A DNA stretch of 64,000 nucleotides from Anthonomus grandis grandis (lineage: Eukaryota; Arthropoda; Insecta; Coleoptera; Curculionidae). Positions 11,437 through 22,872 of the stretch are shown here, piece by piece. The DNA lies in NCBI RefSeq assembly GCF_022605725.1, contig NC_065557.1, forward strand, positions 22,571,256-22,635,255. The letters are read 5' to 3'. Position 1 is the stretch's first letter, and every line of letters begins with the position of its first letter. The position numbers were made by a program, and so were the translations under genes. The notes beneath the pieces were generated by a model. It was not told where the DNA came from and ran no database searches. It was given only the letters and a program-made list of their open reading frames with translations.

Positions 11437-13368
11437 TATGCATCCACTAAACTAAATTTGTTAAAAAAATAATAAATAAAGTACAGTAAAAGAAAATATT
11501 GTAAAAAATAACATAATAAAATGTAATATAGTTTTTCATATTAACCAAATATCCTTAACATTGGTAAAATAACAGTACCCCATGTTATTGTAATAGAATA
11601 TGAAGGAAAGATAAAAGTTCAATGATCAAGATTGTAAATAAGTATTCAGAATATATTGGTTTGTTTTTGAATAAAATCCCTAAAACCGAGCTCTGATTCC
11701 ACGCAGCACACTATTATATTGCCACCCTTTAAAAAAATAGAATTCTGAGCTTTAAAATATATGACGATCCTGCCACGAATGCAACATATTCGTTATGGCT
11801 TATTGGAAAATATAATCAAAAAAAAAATTTGATATTACACTGACGTTTTCAAATTCCTTATGTAAGAAATCTTTCAGAATAAGTGGCTGATACACCTATT
11901 GAATTTTTTACTGTAGCTTTTAAATGTCAAAATACTACCTAAAGAACTAGTTAGAGGAGTTCCCTAAATAAAATTTTCTGTCTGTGAAGGATTTGAAGGA
12001 TTTTATATTGGACCAGGAGATAAAAACAGGAATTATAGAACGTAAAAAACCTTAGAACATTGAAAGGCCTTTCAATGTTCTAAGTAAAAAACAGATTAAA
12101 AATAAAAGGGCTCTTGCCGACAACATGCCGATATATAAAGGCGTACCAATTAAATTTTCAAGATTTAAAAATGTTGGATAAGCAAGCAGTTTATAAAGAA
12201 GAATAATTTCAAAAATGATCAACATTAGAAAACATAATAAAATCATTAATACAAAACAGGAACTAGAACATTTAAGTAAGTCGTATTTCAACCTCATTTA
12301 AATCATAAAACCAAATGGCTAAAATGTAATTCTGAGATATCCCCTGTAGTCTAAAAAAAATCCGTATTTTACTTATTAATTGTGTTATCAGAATTAATAA
12401 GTAATATATGTTGCGTTATCTAAGGAATTTCGTACCGCTCGACAACAAAGATTGAAAACAGTAAAATGTTACTGTAATTAAATCACTTATTAGCACGACT
12501 TATGTTTAAGAACCAGAAAGACCATTGCTTCGAATATAATTTTTCTTAACGATTTCCTAGATTTTTGTATGTTTGTAATTGTAATGCTTCTCGACAACAG
12601 GTTTTTACTATTTATGCAAGAAAAAAGTTTTTTTAAGCGTGTAAACTCCTCTATGTTTTTGTTTATTATAAATTGGTTTAAACTTTCATGCGAATCTTTA
12701 TTCAATATTTTTCAAAAGTGTTAATTATAACTGTTGATGTTTTACCAATGTTTTAAAAATCTTGTTATTTTTTTAAAATATAAAAGATATTTTATTTAAA
12801 ACTAAAATAAATTTTATTTTGATTATTTTAAATATTAAAAAAAAACAAACTAATCAATGATTTTATAATTTTAATCAGCAATATTTATATCCATCATACG
12901 GCCTTGAGGATGAGTTTTATTTGATCCTACATTCAATTGACTTAAGAGAATAAACAGTTTTGGGTCGCAAAAAACAACAAATTTATAATGAGTTTCTTTT
13001 TGGTTTATTGGGTATAACGTCACTTATAGCAAAAATCAATTTAGAAAATACTTTCTCACACGCTCAAAAATTTAAAGAAGAAAAGAATAGACCTATTTAC
13101 GTTATTATTTATTTAAAAGAAATATGAACTTAAATCTTTAATGATACCTTTCGTTATACTTAATTTAATTAAGTTTAATAATTTTTAAATACAAGAATGT
13201 ACTTGAGGTATAATAGATTTTTTTATATACCTAGGAGCTAAGGTTCATTCTATTAATCTCTGAGCTCGTTTCTTCTTTTCAATATCCTACGTAACTTTGT
13301 TATGAATATTAAAATTGAAAACGATAAAAACAACGAGAAGACTTACTTTTTTAATAATAATAGCTTTG
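11437..13368. other. AT-rich intergenic stretch without a recognised gene
   Basis: Frames over 12052-12705 show no family motif and are low-complexity. The only notable structure is the palindrome at 12051-12084, listed separately. Confidence 0.4.
12051..12084. repeat. Perfect 34-bp palindrome
   Basis: The left half CTTAGAACATTGAAAGG is followed immediately by its exact reverse complement CCTTTCAATGTTCTAAG, with no spacer. A second copy with three substitutions lies at 22435-22468 in unrelated flanks. Confidence 0.9.
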
Positions 13369-13970
13369 TTCGCGGTGACAGTTCTGAACGCGTCCCGGAT
13401 TAGTGAAGAACTCCTCATCCTTTAATGATATGCGCATCCGTGACTCATAACCGATTCGGAATCTATTTTAACCACGAACGATACACGGACTGTCAACATC
13501 TAAATTTGTTTGATTAGTATAAGTTATGTTTTTCGATTGTTTTGTTTAAACTAAATAAATTTGAATAGAGGTATTTTTAATTTTTACTGGAGGTATTTAA
13601 GCAACAAACTACCCATAAAACTAATAAAAAACAGTAGAACAAGCAATTATTATTTATAACAGCTACTATTATTGGTTTTAAATAAAAAAAAAAATAAGAA
13701 AAGCACCAGTTATCAGAAAATAAACACAAAAAGAGTAAATAGTAACATACCTCAAATATATCATTCAAAATCTACTGCGCAAGTCTAGGACTCAAAATTC
13801 TAATGAGAGTCCAAGGATCGATTGAACTAGTTACAGATTGATTCTGAACAAGTAACAAAACATCTGCGAACGGCAGGATTTCGAACTAGAAGTTCACGAG
13901 ACCGCGAACGCTCTTTTTAACAATGCGCATGCGAAGTAATTCTGAAGTTGTCCAGGACTGTCACCGCGAA
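13369..13970. mobile_element. 602-bp inverted-repeat element, unassigned family
   Basis: The left end TTCGCGGTGACAGTTCTG (13369) and the reverse complement of the right end, TTCGCGGTGACAGTCCTG (13953-13970), differ at one base over 18. The GC-rich termini contrast with the AT-rich core. Both subterminal regions contain TGCGCAT motifs (about 13430 and 13923). There is no coding capacity. A clean target duplication is not visible, so the superfamily stays open; a non-autonomous DNA transposon is most likely. Confidence 0.65.
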
Positions 13971-14770
13971 AAGTTAATTTGAACCAAAAACAACCTAATT
14001 TGAACCTAAAGTTTCGGTAGTTATATCTACTGGATCAAGGTAAATAAAGATAAATTAAATTAAAAATATGAACAAAATATGGTTCTACTTTTTTGAATAT
14101 GAGATAGCAAGCTAATCTTCTTTGGACTATTTTAAGCAAAAAAAATTGGAAAATGAATAATATTTTCTGTAAAAAATAATAAAAAAAGAAAAAAAAATCA
14201 TGACAATGTGTACCGAACACCGATGTACGATATAAACTCGTTTTCGAAAATTCGCGCTTCATGGCTTAATCGTATGAGACTGAATTATGAGCCCGCCAGC
14301 CTGTGTTCAGATTTTCAACAATGCGAGTTTAACTTTTTATTTTTTTGCAATTGAGAATTTTGTAGTTTTGGAAAAAAATTATTAAATTGTAATGAAATTT
14401 ATACACAAAAAATGACCAAAAAGAGGAAAATGTTAACATAACATTAAAAAAAATTGTTTTTACCTTTATTGTAACTAATGCCCTTAATTTCATCTAAAAA
14501 ACATGCCGAAAACACCCATAATGTATTATTTATTGTTTTGGTACTTTTTAGATTTCGGTCTGAATTAGAAATATTACGAAATATAAAATATTTTATTTAA
14601 AAAAAAATAGTTCTAAAGAAAATTTATTTTTTGTTTCAATAACAAAAATAAAATTGTTTTCCATCTTCCTTCATTATTTTTTTATTGACGTTTGACATAA
14701 CGCCGCGAGATGACAGCGTTGCTATACATGTTCTTTTATTAAAGAACTTCTTATTTTGTTATGAATTCTA
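13971..14770. other. AT-rich spacer
   Basis: Homopolymeric A and T runs; no gene or element recognised. Confidence 0.4.
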
Positions 14771-15618
14771 CAGGGTGTTTCAGAACTATGGGATCAGACT
14801 TCTAGGGGTTAATCAGTGCAACAGCAGAAAACATTTGAGTATAGGAACCCACGTCGGGAAAAGTACGGCACTACACCCCTAAAACGCGTTAAAAAGTAGA
14901 AATTAGGACAATGAATTGCTTAAATAGGATTTAATGCATATAATTTTTGCCTACATAATATCACAATAATTCTTCAAAATGTCAATGTCAATGTTTAAAA
15001 ATTAAAATAAAAAAATTTAAATAGCTGATGCTTTTAAACAATCGGCGCTTGTACATTGTCAGTCGCCTTAGTCGTGCTATCTTATTTCTGAAGTTTGCAA
15101 GAATTTAACAAAAATTAATTGCTGCTACTGGAAAATTTTCCAAATCAACAATTGGTGGATATGCATTTGGCATAAACTGCAATGCACGAGCAGCAGCGGG
15201 GCTGTATTAAGAACGTTATCCCGAACGATAGCATCCGGGATACAAAAGTTTCTTTCTCAAAGTCACTTGATTTAACGTCGCTAGATTTTTTACTGTCGAG
15301 ACATGTAAAGTCTTTGGTTTATGAAATTCCAGTAGCAACAGAACAAGACTTTTGGATAAACTATAGCAGCATTTGAAATCATTTAAAACATAATAATTTT
15401 TCAAATTTTTTACAATTATTATATCATGTACAAAAGGCAAAAATTAAATGCTTAAGATTTTATTTAGGCAACATTTCGTCTTTCTAAATGTTAACGCGTC
15501 TTAGGGTTGCAGTACCATAATGACACTTTTCCGGACATAGGTCCCTATACTCAAATGTTTTCTATTGTTGCACTAAATAACCCCTAGAAGTTTGATCCCA
15601 TTGTTCTGAAACATCCTG
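14771..15618 (+). mobile_element. Internally deleted mariner-like element, 848 bp
   Basis: The element is bounded by TA duplications and begins CAGGGTGTTTCAGAAC. The right end is its inverted copy with one early mismatch (CAGGATG). The terminal repeats are long, roughly 125 bp, well matched to about 14895 and from about 15492. Between them is a fused remnant of a transposase gene: N-terminal residues resembling the start of the copy at 39049 (VDMHLA, then IKNVIPNDSI) run directly into the C-terminal block DLTSLDFLLSRHVKSLVYE (15267-15326). The middle of the gene has been lost. It is the same family as the element at 38760. Confidence 0.87.
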
Positions 15619-16173
15619 TATATGATTGATTATCATATTATTGAATGATATTCATATGAATTTTTTTAGTGTTTTGGGCTCGGTTGAATTGAATTGGAAT
15701 ATGAATACAATCTCAAAATGTTAGAAAATACGGAGGCTACGAACCTCTGCATAAGGGTATGAATTTTTCAGCGCTGCTATCATTTTGGCAGATAGATTTA
15801 GATGTATTTTGTGATTTTTTCAATATAGGATATGCTTTTTAGATGTGCTTATTTCTTATTACTTACGTTGAGCGTTAGCGTAATAATTATGTTTATTATA
15901 GAGAATATACACAATTTGGTAACTGCGAGTTCGTATGTCAAAAGTTTGACAATGTAGTTATCAATAGCAACGAGCCTTCGTTTCGATCCTCAAATAGACT
16001 AGAGTAGACCTTTTTTAGCATATTTTAAAGGAATTAAATATTATTTTTTCGTGTCCTATGTGAATAATTCGCAATTTTTTTTCTCTTAATCTACTCTTTT
16101 TAAAGTACTCTTTTTGCTCAAATCTCGAAAAAAACTCGACAATGCTTATTTTACAAATACTTTTTTATTTTAT
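15619..16173. other. AT-rich spacer
   Basis: No feature recognised between the two mariner elements. Confidence 0.4.
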
Positions 16174-16195
16174 ATTAATCAACCGTTAACTTATA

Positions 16196-17718
16196 CAGGG
16201 TGTTTCGGGAGGAAAGGGAAATATTTTGGGAACATGTTCAGAAGGTCAAAATAAGATAAATTAACCCATATGTTTTAATTCGATTCTCAACCGTTTCTGA
16301 AATAATGGGCTCTGAAGTTTTTTTTGTAAGATTTTTTATTTTAAAAGCAACACAAATACTACTAAAAAAACAAAATTCCACTAATTTAAAATGTTTTCGA
16401 AAATACCCTCACCAACTTCAAGGCAAGCCGCAGCACGTGTGTTAAGCACTCGTGTTGCACGTTTAATTGCTTGGGGATTGTTTTTAATAATATTTGAAGC
16501 ATTCAGAACTTTATTGTGGAATCCTTCTACGGTTTCTACTGGTATTTAGTACATTAGAGCTTTCATCCACGCATCCACCCCCAGAGGCAAAAATCCAGTG
16601 ATTTTAATCTCTGTAATTTAACTCTGATGATCGGTGGCCAAACTTGAGGTCCTCCTCTGCCAATCCAACGATCAGAAAAACGATTGTCTAAGAAATTACG
16701 CACTCGACGACTAAAAAAGGGGGGCTCTATCGTGTTGAGAATATATTCGGTGTCGAACAATTAGCAGAACATCATCCAACATGTGTATTAACTGGTCTTC
16801 CAAAAAGTGTAAATATCCTTCTCCAGTAAGACGCTCATCTAATACAAAAGGACCAAACAACTGGTCGCTCAGCATTCCACACCACACGTTGACACTGAAT
16901 CGATGGTGAAAGTTTCGTTCAAACGTGGCATGACGATTTTCATCTGACCATCGATGTTCATTGTGTCGGTTATTAATTTCATTGCGGGTAAAATGAGCTT
17001 TATCGCTAAATAATATATATTTATGTAAGCCTCGATTTTGTTGGATCCATTCGCAAAACTGAACCCTTAAGCCATAATTAACCTCTTGAAGATGTTACCG
17101 GTTGAATATGAAAAGGCTAAAAAACCGTTTTTCGAAAGTGTCTTCCACATGTGATACTAATCGTTCTTTTGTAATCCGCCTCATACTAACCTCTTCAGCC
17201 ATATCCAGAACATTTTCTCCATTTTCCACATTTAGTCCCGCTTCTCGTTCAGAATTAATACGTACGCGTTTCCTGAGCATTTGCAAAAACAGTCTGAAAA
17301 ACTTTTCGATTAGAAATTCTTTGATTTGGAAAACGACCTCGGTATTCATCAACAGCACGTAATGCGCTACCATTAAAGAAACCATACACGAATATCGTGT
17401 CAGCATACTCCCTATGGGTGAATGCGTGAGGTATTACGTTATGGAAACTTTGCTCTTTACAAATTGAAACGCTCAGAATCAATCAAACTAACAGTCAATT
17501 AAAATAGGTATTAACAAACAATTATGAAATACCTGCAACGTGAGTTAGATATGCAGACAACGTATATATTCTAAAAATTTACAAAAAAAACTTTAGAACC
17601 GATTATTTCAGAAACGGTTAAGAATCGGATTAAAACATAAAACATGGGTTAATTTATATTATTTTGACCTTCTGAATATGTTCCCAAAATATTTCTCTTT
17701 TCTCTCCGAAACACCCTG
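16196..17718 (-). mobile_element. Mariner-like element, 1.5 kb, with unusually extended inverted repeats
   Basis: The ends are TA-CAGGGTGTTTCGG and CCGAAACACCCTG-TA. Inverted similarity continues inward for about 140 bp on both sides. It also continues outward about 20 bp beyond CAGGGTG (TTAATCAACCGTTAACTTA on the left; the right differs by one base), so the matched arms span 16174-17741. A decayed transposase is encoded on the - strand. It is a different subfamily from the elements at 14771 and 38760. Confidence 0.85.
16563..17482 (-). pseudogene. Mariner-like transposase, degraded
   Basis: Read on the - strand from about 17430: an N-terminal helix-turn-helix-like segment (FTHREYADTIFVYG.., then VDEYRGRFPNQRISNRKVF, 17340-17290), a continuation in another frame (NSEREAGLNVENGENVLDM), and after a stop the linker LRVQFCEWIQQN. 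Next are the first catalytic block LFSDKAHFTRNE (about 17010-16975), VNVWCGMLSDQLFGPFVLDE (about 16895-16840) and a damaged second block HDRAPLF (about 16730). The third acidic block is not clearly preserved. At least three frame breaks and several stops are present. The order and spacing match the DD40-41D-like mariner group seen elsewhere in this window. Confidence 0.75.
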
Positions 17719-17887
17719 TATAAGTTCACGGTTGATTAATAGCTTAACAAACTGTTTTGACAGATAAAAAAAATTTAAAGGTTACTTCTTTCAAAATTAA
17801 AGGGGTGTGATCTTAATGTTCTTTAATGATGGAAAATACATAATATATTAAAATATTCATATTTTGAATGTCATATATTTTAAATTA

Positions 17888-18226
17888 TTAATTAATTTTG
17901 AGAATGCCCTGTTCTAACCCTCTTTTTAGCAAAGGAATCCATGTATTAACATCAGCCGAAAAAGTACCTAAGCATTTACCTTGATCATTTAACATTATAA
18001 ATGCACTTTGCTTTAATTTACGTAATTTTGAAATTAGTTCCTTTGCTAAAATTGAGGAAGCATTCCAGTTTATTCTATGGTTGTTGTCAAATTCATGTGT
18101 AATTTGAGATTTTTAAATATTATTGTTTTTTATGTAAGATTTATGTTCCTTAATTCTTTTTGGTAATGGTCTACAGGTTTCACCTATGTAAAATTTACCA
18201 CTTAGATTATTAGGTATATATTATTT
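17888..18226 (-). pseudogene. Penelope-like element, C-terminal GIY-YIG endonuclease remnant
   Basis: Penelope-like retroelements end their single protein with a GIY-YIG nuclease. On the - strand from about 18220 the frame reads KFYIGETCRPLPKRIKEH, matching the family's YIGET/R..KEH core. One in-frame stop follows, then ITHEFDNNHRINW, an ELISKLRKLKQSAFI block and a natural stop at 17888-17890 after LKRGLEQGILKIN. No reverse transcriptase portion is detected upstream, so the copy is 5' truncated, as is common. The identification rests on the GIY-YIG half-motif, the conserved His/Asn and the terminal position. Confidence 0.66.
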
Positions 18227-19072
18227 TATTATTATTAGATTATTATTATTTAGATTTTACTTAACAAATTTATAATTTGGTGGAAAAAAACTGACGTTTT
18301 CCATTCAAAATTTATTGTATGTCATTCTTGTATTAAAACCAGATCATAACTTATATGTTGTTTTATTTCATTGTAAAATTTTTAGGAATACTTGAGAATA
18401 TCATCTTAAATTCAGTTAATGTAATTTAAAATTGAGTGTATGTATACAAGGAACAACGTCGAATGCTGTATGGAGCTCTGAGATACTCCACTCGTTACTC
18501 ATTATTTTTGATTTCAAAAATTCTGTATCCAAAGCCATTTTTCTAATTATAGTTAGCCTACGATAAATAATAACTGTTAGTAGGTTAACACTAAACAACA
18601 AATATCTTAAGAGTGCAATAAGCCTAACATCTGATAAATGGCTTGTATAGGGTGGCCACTTATTAGGAGCCTATACCTTTTCTCAAAAAAAAATTCTTAC
18701 AGAAGTGTTTCCGTTTCAGGCGAATTTTTAAATTGTTTTAATTTCATCAATACGGGGTGTTCAAAAAGTATTGCACCGAATATTTGTAGGTTCCTTGGAA
18801 GAAATAAATACGATGAGAAATGGGCGAAACGGCGCCAAAGAGACATCTAAAAGTAATTTTTATGACTTTAAAACACATTAATAAAAAAATTTTGGTTATG
18901 AATAGAGTTTATTACATACTGTTTGTCTATAAAAAGTTATAAATCTTTGACACATTGAACTTAAGAAATGTTTGTTTAGTTAAAAGATCTGGTATCATAA
19001 GTTGAGTTAATAATTTGAGTTTTGTTAAGTAAGTGAAGAAGTACCGTTCCAGTCGAGAATGCGGTCTTTTCC
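18227..19072. other. Spacer with possible transposon ends, no gene
   Basis: A segment near 18750 (ACGGGGTGTTCAAAAAGT) resembles a mariner-type end without a partner. Nothing else is supported. Confidence 0.35.
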
Positions 19073-19737
19073 TTATCTTCTGGGTGCATCTTTACCTACC
19101 AGTATCCACTCTTTAGACTTTTTAGAGTCGTCAATTCTTGGTAGGGGATAACTGTCTTTCTTGGTAATGTCATTCAGTCGCCGATAGTCTACACAAAATC
19201 TGCTCGATCCATCCTTTATCATCACTAGCACAACTGGAAATGTCCAAGGACTTTGGGAACGCTCTATCACTCCTTGTGTCCCCATTTCTTGAAGCATTGA
19301 GGAAACTTCACCTTGTTTAGCTATCGGAATCCTTCGAGCTGCTTGTTTTATCGGGGCATTGTCTCCAGTGTTAATTCGATGATGCATCAAACCAGTAGGT
19401 GCTTCCCAGGTCATTATCGTGCAAGGAAAACACATTTTGATTTTCTTCAAAAAGACATCGCAACTTACTACACTGGTCCATGGTTAAATTGGCAGAAGAT
19501 TTCAAATAGGTTTTGTAAACATACAGGAAAAGGTCTGTTTGAATAACGACTTCTATCAGCATTTTTCATGACTGCTACTACTTCAGAGCATACGCCAATG
19601 TTCTCTCCTTGTTTCAGGTGTTGATCATATCCTTTTAAACTTACCTGTTTTAATGTTCTATGACATGCGAAAGCCCATATGACAATACGCCATCTCAGGT
19701 TAAATTCAACCAAGAAACAGTAAAAAATAATAAGCAA
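19073..19737 (-). pseudogene. Ty3/gypsy pol fragment, start of reverse transcriptase
   Basis: On the - strand this begins with spacer residues between protease and RT. In a second frame it continues with LRCLFEENQNVFSLHDNDLG and the palm entry HRINTGDNAPIKQAARRIP. It then reaches QGVIERSQSPWTFPVVLV and DGSSRFCVDYRRLNDITKKD, with YPLPRIDD about 19120. These are the first RT blocks of Ty3/gypsy elements in the usual order. The fragment stops before the catalytic YIDD box, has frame changes near 19560 and 19430, and has no LTRs nearby. It is a different copy from the LTR element at 51660. Confidence 0.8.
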
Positions 19738-20429
19738 TTTCTTATTAAGGATATTTATATATGTTGATAAAATTTGTAGAATATTTGTTTAATTACGAAG
19801 GCTATATATAATATCACCACTTAAGATTTTAATCTAAAAAAACCCCAGATAGTTGATAATAACTTTTGCTATAACTGTACAATTATATTGAGTATTATTT
19901 AAAGGGTAAAACAGTGAAATTATGGATTTTTAAATTAGTTTGACATGCTTAATCTGACGATGAAACGCTAAAGTCATAAATACAGTTTTAATGGGTTTTA
20001 AACGTAGCCAACTGTTTTTAAGCCAACTATGCACTGCACTGATAATAATAATATACATAATCTCCAACGTTGATATACTTCATCCCAGGAATCCCCAGAA
20101 TGCTGATTAAACTGTTGTCATCAATATTATGATATTACACTGACTCCCTGAAAAATATTTCCAATATTATTGATGCATAGGAATTAGGAAGCGAATGGGT
20201 CGCAGCCCAGTACCTTAAGGCACAGCTGTAATAATATACAGGGTGTTTTTTTAATATTGCGACCAAATTCAGGGACGTGTACCTTGGACAAAATCAAGCA
20301 AAAAAGTTCCTATGATCATATATCCTAAACGTGTTTGATTTTATTTTTTTATTTCAATATTTCATTTTTGTATACATTTGACTACTGACTCTGAACTAGT
20401 TGTGCCATATGGCACTTAATGATTTGCTT
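19738..20429. other. Spacer containing a solitary mariner-type end
   Basis: At 20238-20260 TACAGGGTGTTTTTTTAATATTG has the form of a terminal repeat, but no opposite end was found. The rest is AT-rich and unassigned. Confidence 0.4.
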
Positions 20430-20800
20430 ATCACCCTTTAGGTATTCTGAAAACCAATTGTATGGTACATTTCTGACTCCTCTCCGGTGCAACTTACCCA
20501 ATACAATACCGTGGTCAAGAGTGTCAAATCCCTTCCGCAGATCAAAAGACACTGTAACCTTTTACCGTGATCTATTTGAATTTTAAGTTATGTTATTATA
20601 AAACGCTAAAGTGGTATCACTTGACTCAGGAAAGCCACATTGACTCCTAAAAATGAATTGTATGTGTTTTAAAATATAAAGCAAGCCTATTATTACCTAT
20701 TTACTGAAATAGTATAAAAAATATAGGAAGCACCGATACTTGCTGGTAATTGTTGGAATGATCTTTATCACCACTTTTAAAAATAGGTCGGGCGTAGCTG
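20430..20800 (-). pseudogene. Jockey/CR1-like non-LTR reverse transcriptase fragments
   Basis: On the - strand the region near 20790-20720 reads PIFKSGDKDHSNNYQQVSV, the family's fingers block (usual form KSGDK..NYRPISVL). After a gap, 20560-20435 reads VSFDLRKGFDTLDHGIVL, then GKLHRRGVRNVPYNWFSEYL, corresponding to the DLRKAFDTVDH block with its catalytic Asp and the following helix. Sequence between the two has been lost, and the region downstream toward 20240 is unrecognisable. Only a short, dead piece remains. Confidence 0.75.
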
Positions 20801-22845
20801 TCCTAATTTTTTTAGATAATTCCCAACTTGATAAAAAATTTTATATTCGCCATTGGCGTTCATGCGGGCTATGCACTGAATATTTTGTTAAAAGAAAGAG
20901 GTACGCCACTTGTTTTTCTTCTCATAAAAAATATATTTTATTATTTCTTTATTTATTATTTCTTTTAGAGCATATCTGGTCTCTCGGTAATTTTTCGCCC
21001 AATACACGGTTTTCGCATAAAAAAATTAAAAACCATTATTGTGGATAGCCATAACGCATAAGTCTAATTATCAAATTAACAAATTTACATATACATGTAT
21101 CAAATTTAATGAAATACGTAATTAAAAATACAGAATTACGCAAAAACAAATTGACCATACGCTTCTCTATTAAAATTATGTGCATTGCTATTATAATTAT
21201 TTACACAAATTGTAAATAGAATAAAATATAGGTATATAAGTTTCAAATAATCCAGTTGCAACAAACTCAATGATAAATATTCTTAAAGAATTGTAGTACT
21301 AAATCTGCCACCACAGCATTGTAATTTTTATTTAACAATATTCCGTAGTTTGATGTCTCAATATTAGGATTAAACATTTTTTATCTACTTATAGTTCTAT
21401 GTTAATAAACTAAAGGCTTAATAAAACCTAAAAAGATAACTAAATACGTAATATTTAATCTGCGATATATTTATTATTGTTCTTTACCTCATGTAAGACT
21501 AGTTTTCTTTATATTAACAGATTTCAAAAGTCTTATTTATCCCACACAAACATGTAGCGGCGGTAATAATTAATAGTCCTTATAAAACTGGTAACTGAAC
21601 CAATTACCTTCCATCCATAACTATAGTTTATGTTTTTCTGGATTTAAGAATTCCGATATGAATTGTGTTCGTAATTAAAACAATGTATCATCACTGAACA
21701 TTATATTATTTTATGGTAGTTTATCATTATAACATAGTATAAACTGTGATTATATATTCTTTATGCTGTCAATGTTCTTATTTTATTAAAAAAAAGCACA
21801 AATATTCAGATGTGATTACATTTATTAGTCCATATTACACATACTGTTATTTAAAAACTATATCTCTTATTTTCACATATGCGATTATTACTTTTTTGAG
21901 TGTCTGTGAATAGCTATTATTTAATAGATATAATTTATATATATAAGATATAATTAAAATAATAATTATTAAACTTGAATTATTATTTTTCCTAAGAATA
22001 TTGTACTACCTATTAAAAATACCTGAGTACTTAAAAACATAGCATGAAAGCCACAGATGTTTTTTGGCTATTGTATTATATTTCTTATTACAATGATTAT
22101 ATCAATGCAGTTATATTTGTACTTAGGCCAATGAACATAAGGGATTACACTTATTATATTTATTGCAAAAACGGCTTTTTATCAAGAACCACTTTATGAT
22201 ATAAATAAAACAACAAAGCTTTTCATACTATAATTTTGTCACTAAGTCATTTTAACACTGATAAATCCAGAAATAAAATTATGATAATTTAATTCTTAAA
22301 AGTATTATTAAGAACCCAAATATTCCTTAGTTTTTAAACGACTATATTTATATGAATCATGAAAAGTATAGTCAAATGATAATTTTAAATTTGTTTTCAT
22401 TTATTATTTTTAAAGAGTTGAATTCAATTCTAGCCTTAAAACACTGAAAGGCTTTTCAATGTTCTAAGATTCTGGCAGACCAAAATATAAACATAGCCAA
22501 TTTCACTTATTTAAAAACCTCTAGACTATAAAAGTATTATTAATGCGAAAAACTAATTCTACTAGAAATAAATATTTTTTTATAAAAAGAAAAAATAAGT
22601 ATCTTTATTTATCAATATTTCACTTTCTTATTCACCTAATAAAATCTATAATTTGTATAGAAGTAACTTGAACAAATCTGTGGTAAACATAATAAAAGAA
22701 CACTGTGATCTTTTAAAGATTTAACATAATTGAAAAATTGTAAAAACAATAATGTTTAATTTGTTGGAATCTGAAGCTATTTCTGCACAAGAACTATTCA
22801 AAATTAGAAAATTGGTTCTACTTGTACCTCATTCTAGTAATATAT
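20801..22845. other. Two-kilobase AT-rich stretch
   Basis: No coding sequence, RNA gene or element boundary is recognised apart from the palindromic repeat at 22435-22468. Confidence 0.4.
22435..22468. repeat. Second copy of the 34-bp palindrome, imperfect
   Basis: It reads CTTAAAACACTGAAAGG then CTTTTCAATGTTCTAAG. Compared with 12051-12084 there are three substitutions in 34 bases, two in the left arm and one at the centre. The surrounding sequences of the two copies do not match. Confidence 0.85.
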
Positions 22846-22872
22846 CGAGGGCTTCATAACATAGAGGCGTAT
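22846..22872 (+). repeat. Left terminal inverted repeat of the Sola-like element
   Basis: CGAGGGCTTCATAACA followed by a GGCGTAT box; the partner is at about 27713-27738. Confidence 0.85.

Noticed and set aside
13868..13885. GTTCGAAATCC on the - strand, a B-box-like sequence that could mark a tRNA-derived SINE
   Set aside because: No A box at the right distance, and the surrounding inverted repeats indicate a DNA transposon.
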